Positions 58,258-64,000 of a stretch of 64,000 bases of DNA are shown piece by piece. A program made the position numbers and the translations under genes. Origin of the DNA: Sambucus nigra (Eukaryota > Streptophyta > Magnoliopsida > Dipsacales > Adoxaceae); contig OX422208.1 in assembly GCA_949130495.1 (NCBI GenBank), forward strand, positions 644,016,023 to 644,080,022, written 5' to 3'. A model generated the notes under the pieces. The model worked only from the letters and a program-made list of their open reading frames with translations. It had not been told where the DNA came from and did not search any database. How positions within the stretch are numbered: position 1 is the first letter of the stretch; each line of letters starts with the position of its first letter.

Positions 58258-60623
58258 TCCTCTTGTTTTTTGAACGACTGGGTTGTTTTTGTATTAGGTG
58301 GTATAATGACCACATCTTTCAACTTGAATTCAGGATAATTAATATTAGGTATTGTCACATTGTAGTCTCTATAAGAATTTCTAAAAGTGTCCATATAAAA
58401 ATATGTGTCCACGTAGTTGTAGTAGTTTTTGCCACTCTTTTGCACCATTACAGCATCATGAGCACACGAAATCCCTATATCATGCACTCCCGATTTGAGC
58501 AAGTCATGTTGTTGATATTAACCGACATAGAATAAGAAGGGAAAACCACCTCATATATTCCACCTGTGGACCGGGATACACACCAAGTATGACCCACTCT
58601 TGTAATGAGTTGCAATCTCTTGTCCATATCAGGTTACAACACACCAGTCCATTCTCTAGATCGTGTGTGCCTTTTTGACGTCATGCTTATCATCTTCATT
58701 ATTATACCATCAATAATTTTGGTAATCGATATATGAAAAACATCCCTAATCTATAAATTGAAAGATTCACCCACATTTTAATACATATCGCAACACTTTT
58801 TACCAGTGAAATCTACATTTTCCCAATGTTTTGGATCACATTACTCTAAATCCTTAAACCTTCTCACCACGATACTTTTTCAGTTCATCCACACTCTTCT
58901 CATACACCTCTATTATATTTATATAAGATGCATCTTTGAACCTGTTGACAAATTTTCAGGAAGAATCTTATAGAGTACTCATGACCAACACTAAACGAAT
59001 TCCTTAAATTTTCCTTTAGATGTTGCACACCATGTGACTGGTGACTCTGAGGGAAAACTTTAAGAAGAGCTTCTTTCAACCCATAATTAAGATAAAAAAA
59101 ATGAAATTCAATTCTCTGTCACAACCAACAACACAATGAAGCTAGTTTAAGAACCATGTCAAATTTTCCTCATGTTCTACAACTACTATAACAAATGCAA
59201 GGCATAACATACCTGCAAATCATCGAAATCAACTAAATTATAATGCATTTCGTAGTAAGAAATATTACATTTCTCAATGTGAAATGATATATTCTCAGTT
59301 AGAGATGATAAGATTATCAATGCCGAATTATATATTTTTTACGCCTATGTGTAACTTCAACTTATTAATTATTATCTCGCCAATTCTACACATTTTAAAA
59401 AACTTAAATTAATGTTTGAATACAAAAAATTGGATACTATTATGATTGTCCAAACAACACTCAGTCGCTCACTATATATGTCAAGAATTTAAATGGTGAC
59501 ACTATTGAATTAATTCTTTAACTCAATTATAAGCCTCGGAAGCTATTCGATTTTTACCACTTATACGAAGATATAAAATACAAATTTGATCATAATATCA
59601 CTAATACATGAAACGCTAGAGGGATAGTAAAAATAATTGAGAAAATCTACATGGTTGGACTAAAAAATTATGGAGTGTTTATCATGGGATTGATGTATCA
59701 TTTCTTCTCTACATACGCCCATAGGAACCACAAATGGTTCCTATTTACTATAATAACAAAATGCACATGTTTCCACTCTGGAGATAAAAGGGAACATGAA
59801 ATCCAATAGGATATACAATAGCTTCATCATTGCAAAATAATAATAATTCCTCTAGAGAGGACTTCAACAGCAAATGATTCATTTGTTAGAACATTTGTTA
59901 TATATATACTGAAATCAATTACATATTTCAACATAGTATTATATATCAGCCATCACATTTTATTGAGATTTTGCATTTTTATTTCTCAATGATATACTTT
60001 AAAGTTGTATTTCCTCTTTGGAGTTCGAATTTAATATTTTTCATTTCGACTTCGCAATGCATTTAACATATAATAATCTTAATCACTGAGATTTCGCAAA
60101 AGGTACCATTTTGTTGTGTGAAATTATAATGCAAAATGACATTGCAAAATTACATCAATATGGAAATCTAAAATATGAATTCCAAAATGCTACATATATC
60201 ATACCTTGGTTCCCATTACTTCTAGTAGAGGAAAGTAAATTACCTTTGTATCTACTTTTCAAAAAGTACCATCAAGAAATATCATTGGTTAACAAAATTT
60301 GAAACCACTAATGCATGCATAAAAATATACAAAAAGACCTTTGAACCTCTTTGTTGACGAATTCATACTTAATTCAACAAAACTTACAGTATTTGTTGTC
60401 CTCACTTTATCAGCGTACAACCTAAGTTGATGAAATGAAAGACATGAATCACTATATAATTGTGTCCTTGCCTTTTCAACACTCAACCAAGCATAGTGAT
60501 ATGGAATCTATATTCCATAATTTAAATTTAACTCTTGAATTACATAAAAAGGTTTAGTTAAAGGTCTTAAACATATCTCATCCACAATCTACCTTGAAAT
60601 TAGCTTTGATGTAACCTTATGGT
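58258..60623 (-). pseudogene. Mutator-like (MULE) transposase, middle and C-terminal parts
   Basis: Minus strand, after the LTR insertion: ARTQLYSDSCLSFHQLRLYA (60480-60400), FKGLFVYFYACISGFKF, then PMIFLDGTF with the first catalytic Asp, and after one frameshift KSRYKGNLLSS and GNQGMIYVAF (60300-60180). Much later come HEENLTWFL (59165), HSHGVQHLKENLRNSF (near 59010), EVYEKSVDELKKYRGEKV, and a SWIM-type zinc region in NNMTCSNRECM then a C-H-like CAHDA (about 58470-58530), ending YNYVDTYFYMDTFRNSYRDY. The 59190-60120 gap is noncoding and may be an intron or insertion. Stops are frequent. Confidence 0.85.
59190..60120. other. Noncoding gap within the MULE
   Basis: AT-rich, with no transposase match in any frame by eye. 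It contains short words such as ATTTCTCAATGTGAAAT near 59270 that resemble those beside the 41-kb MULE fragment. Confidence 0.4.
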
Positions 60624-61298
60624 TGTAATACCCCGTATTTTTGTGATATTTATTTATGGGATTAATTGAATTAAATGTGTATTAATTGGAATTAATCCGG
60701 ATTAAAATACTAGCGAGATGCGAGTTGGTATTTGATTTTAATGAGTATATATGGTTATATATGAATATTGAATTATGAAATTTGTCGTGAAATTGAAATA
60801 CGGCAATTTGAAAACTTTATTGAGACGCGTGTGGCAGTCGCGTCAGGAATATATTTATTTTAATTAAAAAGTGAATTTTATTTCTATTAACCGTATGGTC
60901 ATTTTGAGTGCGCCAACGCGTCCGGAAGGGTCGGAATAGTCAGAAAACACTAGCCGAGGGTTTAGTTTGGTTCCCGGGGCATTTTTAGGCCATACCGGCA
61001 ACGTAAAAGGCTAGTTTGGTAATTTGGGAAATTTGGGAATTAAAACCCACGAAAATTAGGAATTAAAAATCTGATTTGGACTTTACCCACTAAACCCACT
61101 AACTACACCTTATGACCTAATGGGCTATGGGGGTTATTGGAATGAGTTTTGAAAGAGCTTCCTAGGGCAACCTTAACCACCATTATCATCCTTAGAGAAA
61201 AGCTGGTAGAGAGAGAAAGAAAGGAAAATTCTGCAGAGAGAGAGAGAGAACAAATCAACCTTCATCAATCCAACACCAAATTCAGAGAAAGATTAGAG

Positions 61299-62980
61299 GC
61301 AAGTGGTTTAATTACATATTTTGCAAAGAATGTTTCTTCCATGCGTAGGAAATTTATGAAATTGCATTGTTCTTGGAGAATGATAAAAACCCATTGAATT
61401 GGATTTAGAGATTTATAATCTTATGAGAAGATTGCATGTAGAACAATGTTAGGGTGATTATTCAGATAAAAATACATCTTTTATATCATAAAAACGGATT
61501 TAGTTATGTCTATGGATGAATTTAATTTTCTAGGGTTCATGTTCATGGGATTTGGGGAAAACTGAGGGGATTTGATGATTTGATGATGTTTAGGAAGATT
61601 TGGCTCTATATATATGTTTAATTATGACCTACGAATGTTTAGTGTGTATTAGAAACCTTTAAATGCTGTTGGGACGAATTGTATATGGGATTAGAGGTGA
61701 AGAAAGTTGGAAAAACGAAAAAAGGAATTTCTGGGCTCGAAACTGGCCTCTCGTTAGAAGACCTGCCCAGGTCGTTCGAACGAGCTCGTTCGAACGAGCT
61801 TCTAACGAGTTGACAGTTGGCCTTCTAACGAGTTGAATGTTCGTTCGATGCCTTTCATTCGAACGAGATCTCGTTAGATGCCCAGTTCATTCGAACGAAC
61901 TCTCGTTCGAACGAGACTTCTAACGAGCTGACAGTTTAGGCATTTTGGCCTGTTTTGACTTCGCGTGTCCCGTAACCTTGTTTAATTGTAGAGATAACAT
62001 TCCCTTGATGATAAATTGATATAGTTGGGATATTTGGGATATATTGAGGAGTAAAACATATAAGTGTGATTTGAATTGAATGGAAATTGTGGAATAGGAC
62101 GTGAGTGACTATTACGATGCGAGAGTTATTGACGGATTAAATAATTGAATTAACCGAGAACATGTGAATATAGCTAAGATGTGTGCATGCTTAGTATATA
62201 TAATTTTATGTGTATGACATACCTACCATACATGCTATCACGGGAGATTTACGTTCGCTTAGGGCCTTCAAATCTTTGTGTTGCCCGAATTTAGATTGGT
62301 ACCTCGAGAACATGGGTCAGAGAAGGACTTATTGGGAAGTTAATAAGTCTACTGATCGTGGGAGCGTAGGTATGTGCGTGACCCATGTGATGTGACTGTG
62401 TTCGCCTCCATTGTTTGTGATTGTTATTATCTGAGAAACGATTCCTGAGATATTCGGAATGCGTAATCCTTATGTACGTGATGTACCGGGATGGATAACA
62501 GAGTATGTGTGCAGCGCAGCTTAGTCTCGGGGTGCTTGTATTGTATATTTATGACGTGAATAATATACACTTAAATAATGAGAACTTTCATATTTGTATT
62601 GTGAGTATAACTATGGTAATGTTTTGAGAAGATATAACGGGATAACCGGTAGTGAATTGTAATGCTAATAATTGAGAATTCGAGTTTAAGTAAAGCCCTC
62701 TATTTAGTTGATAATGCTAGAATGCATAATGAGAATCGATTAGTAAGGGGTAGAACTGATTACGGTTTGGTTAGAAATGTATGTCACTTAGATGGGTACG
62801 GTACGTTAGGAGTGCACAATTAGTCGAGAGGTAAGTATTTCATGTGAGTGCATGTCCTAACATGTATTTTGCATTCATTGTTTTAATGTTATTAAAACAC
62901 TTGATATTTTTAAATACTCTCCACTTTCGGGCTCTGACCCGTTTGCTTTCAAATCTATCTTTTTGTAAAAACCATTTTAG
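61299..62980 (+). other. Putative LTR intron
   Basis: GAG|GCAAGTGG donor, GCTCTGACCCGTTTGC 43 bases before the acceptor, a pyrimidine-rich stretch (TTTCAAATCTATCTTTTTG), CCATTTTAG acceptor. Exon 2 would be 513 bases to the LTR end. Confidence 0.5.
61749..61930. repeat. Array of TCGTTCGAACGA words
   Basis: Several CGTTCGAACGAG palindromes are mixed with inverted CTCGTTAGAAG and CTTCTAACGAG words, so the whole patch is rich in short inverted repeats. It lies about 450 bases after the donor-like site. Confidence 0.85.
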
Positions 62981-63493
62981 GTTCCCAGCCACAAGGACAC
63001 CATGCTTAGGATCCTCATTCAGGTGACGAGTTGTAGTTGTTTGTGGAAGTTACAGGACTTTGCTAGTAGACGCTTCATCTATCTTGACTCTTTATTCTGT
63101 TTTCATCAGTTGTAGGGCATGTCGCCCATTTCTATTAGAAACATTTCCTATTTCAGATTTTCAGACTTTTGGCATGTAATTAATTCAGGATACATTGTTT
63201 TACTTATTTCAGTTGTGGGATTGTTGTGAGGAGTTTTCCTCCGGACTTATTATTATTTTGTTGGTTATTCTATTGCTTCGTTATGGTGAATAGTTGTTAT
63301 TCTTTCATTATCCTTTTACTGTATGTTAATCAGACTTAAATTAAAATTTGACAACTTACTTTTTAAATACTAGGTGGTTAGTAACCATTAAAAATGTTTT
63401 CGACAGTGATGCTATTAACTGAACCAACTTGACATTTTGTATTGATTTAATAAAGGAGTAGCTACCCGGTATTTAATTAGTCGGGGTGTCACA

Positions 63494-64000
63494 ATGGTTC
63501 TTTCCAGTGCGCACAACATAACCCCAAGTATGATCGCCATTGAAAGTCCTTGTAATAAAAACACATTTCATTGTTCAATTGAAGTGTAAATTTTCCATTG
63601 ACAACTGGGCTCAACTTTTATTGAACACTATAAATCACTATAGTATTTTCACTCTTTAAAGAATAAAAGTTAAACCCAACTTCAATAATGCACTTGCACA
63701 AGTCCATTTTAAATTGCCTTACACCACCTTCATATACCTGACCAACTCCAATAATTAAATGAGCACATGCCAACTAACATTAATGTCGTATTCTATAATG
63801 AATTACAATTGGATTGCATTTCAATATTAATTTCAACATAGTGTAATTTATTGTCAGAGGAGTTATAAGCTTCATTAGATTCAGAATCACAGTCATGCCT
63901 TTCGAGACTCACTATTATATCAACCCTAGCCAAAGCAGTAGGGTATATATATCTAAGAATATTCTCCATATCAATGACATAATCTATTAAACAACATGGA
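63494..64000 (-). pseudogene. MULE transposase, N-terminal part (runs off window)
   Basis: Minus strand from the window edge: NILRYIYPTALARVDIIVSL, SESNEAYNSSDNKLHYVEIN, then IIGVGQVYEGGVRQFKMDLC, CIIEVGFNFYSLKSENTIVI and later CCAHWK. The VGQ-F---...FK--L--Y-I--GF-F...KSE pattern is the N-terminal DNA-binding region of MuDR-type transposases. It joins the fragment ending at 60623 across the ATGGT duplication. Stops are present near NCNSL and after YSVQ. Confidence 0.8.

Larger units (their letters stand above)
60624..63493 (+). mobile_element. Solo LTR, 2870 bp, same family as element 1-8937
   Basis: Starts TGTAATACCCCGTATTTT and ends GTCGGGGTGTCACA, with ATGGT on both sides (60619-60623 and 63494-63498), a perfect duplication. 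The 5' part matches the reverse complement of 5975-8937. It has a GA-rich leader (61195-61250), donor AGGCAAGT (61297-61304), a TTCGAA array (61749-61930), CTGACC (62934-62939) and acceptor TTTTAG|GTTCCCAGCCACA (62980/62981). It splits the MULE transposase. Confidence 0.92.

Overview
This is a stretch of AT-rich plant nuclear DNA made almost wholly of nested, decayed transposable elements. The evidence is plant-type copia and gypsy pol fragments, several priming sites matching plant initiator methionine tRNA, long TG...CA solo LTRs with 5-bp target duplications, a Mutator-like transposase, an L1 tail and MITEs. I found no intact host gene, rRNA, tRNA or CRISPR. Every protein-like stretch is broken by stops or frameshifts. 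The species cannot be told from this window.

Layout. (1) 1-8937: a minus-strand LTR element with 3-kb LTRs (left LTR cut by the window edge), inserted into an older plus-strand LTR whose 3' end survives at 8938-9592. (2) 9593 to about 32490: a minus-strand copia element (B) split by two large insertions. The first is a plus-strand, gag-only copia element (A, 10253-22580), which carries a Harbinger-like element (15151-19993) that is itself split by a solo LTR (15567-19299). The second is a solo LTR (24594-31046) holding an oppositely oriented solo LTR (26889-29731). (3) 33793-39807: a decayed plus-strand copia element (C) with an L1 3' fragment in its right LTR. (4) 40950-41134: a small Mutator-like fragment. 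(5) About 41750-53340: a minus-strand Tat-like gypsy element with complex LTR sequence, an antisense extra ORF and RT-RNase H-integrase remains. (6) 55209-64000: a minus-strand Mutator-like transposase pseudogene split by LTR insertions at 55209-58257 and 60624-63493.

The most unexpected signal is shared by the gypsy-type LTRs of at least five kinds here, in both orientations. Each has a GA-rich leader, then a splice-donor-like AGGYAAGT (one copy is AGGTAAGT), then 1.7-2.7 kb, then CTGACC (branch-site-like), a pyrimidine-rich stretch and an AG|GT acceptor about 430-550 bases before the LTR end. This looks like a conserved intron inside the LTR. Within each putative intron lies an array of short palindromes with a TCGA core, one word per family: GAATCGATTC, CGGTCGACCG, CGTTCGAACG or GATCGATC. 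Some of the same words recur in the unrelated copia A LTR and in an unclassified LTR-like segment at 20.7 kb.

Precise ends are best for elements with target duplications: 15567-19299 CTCAC; 24594-31046 CATTA; 60624-63493 ATGGT; Harbinger TAA; copia C TCATT/TTATT; 26889-29731 TCATT/TCATC; copia A GGGTG/GGGGG. All alignments were made by eye, with no database search.
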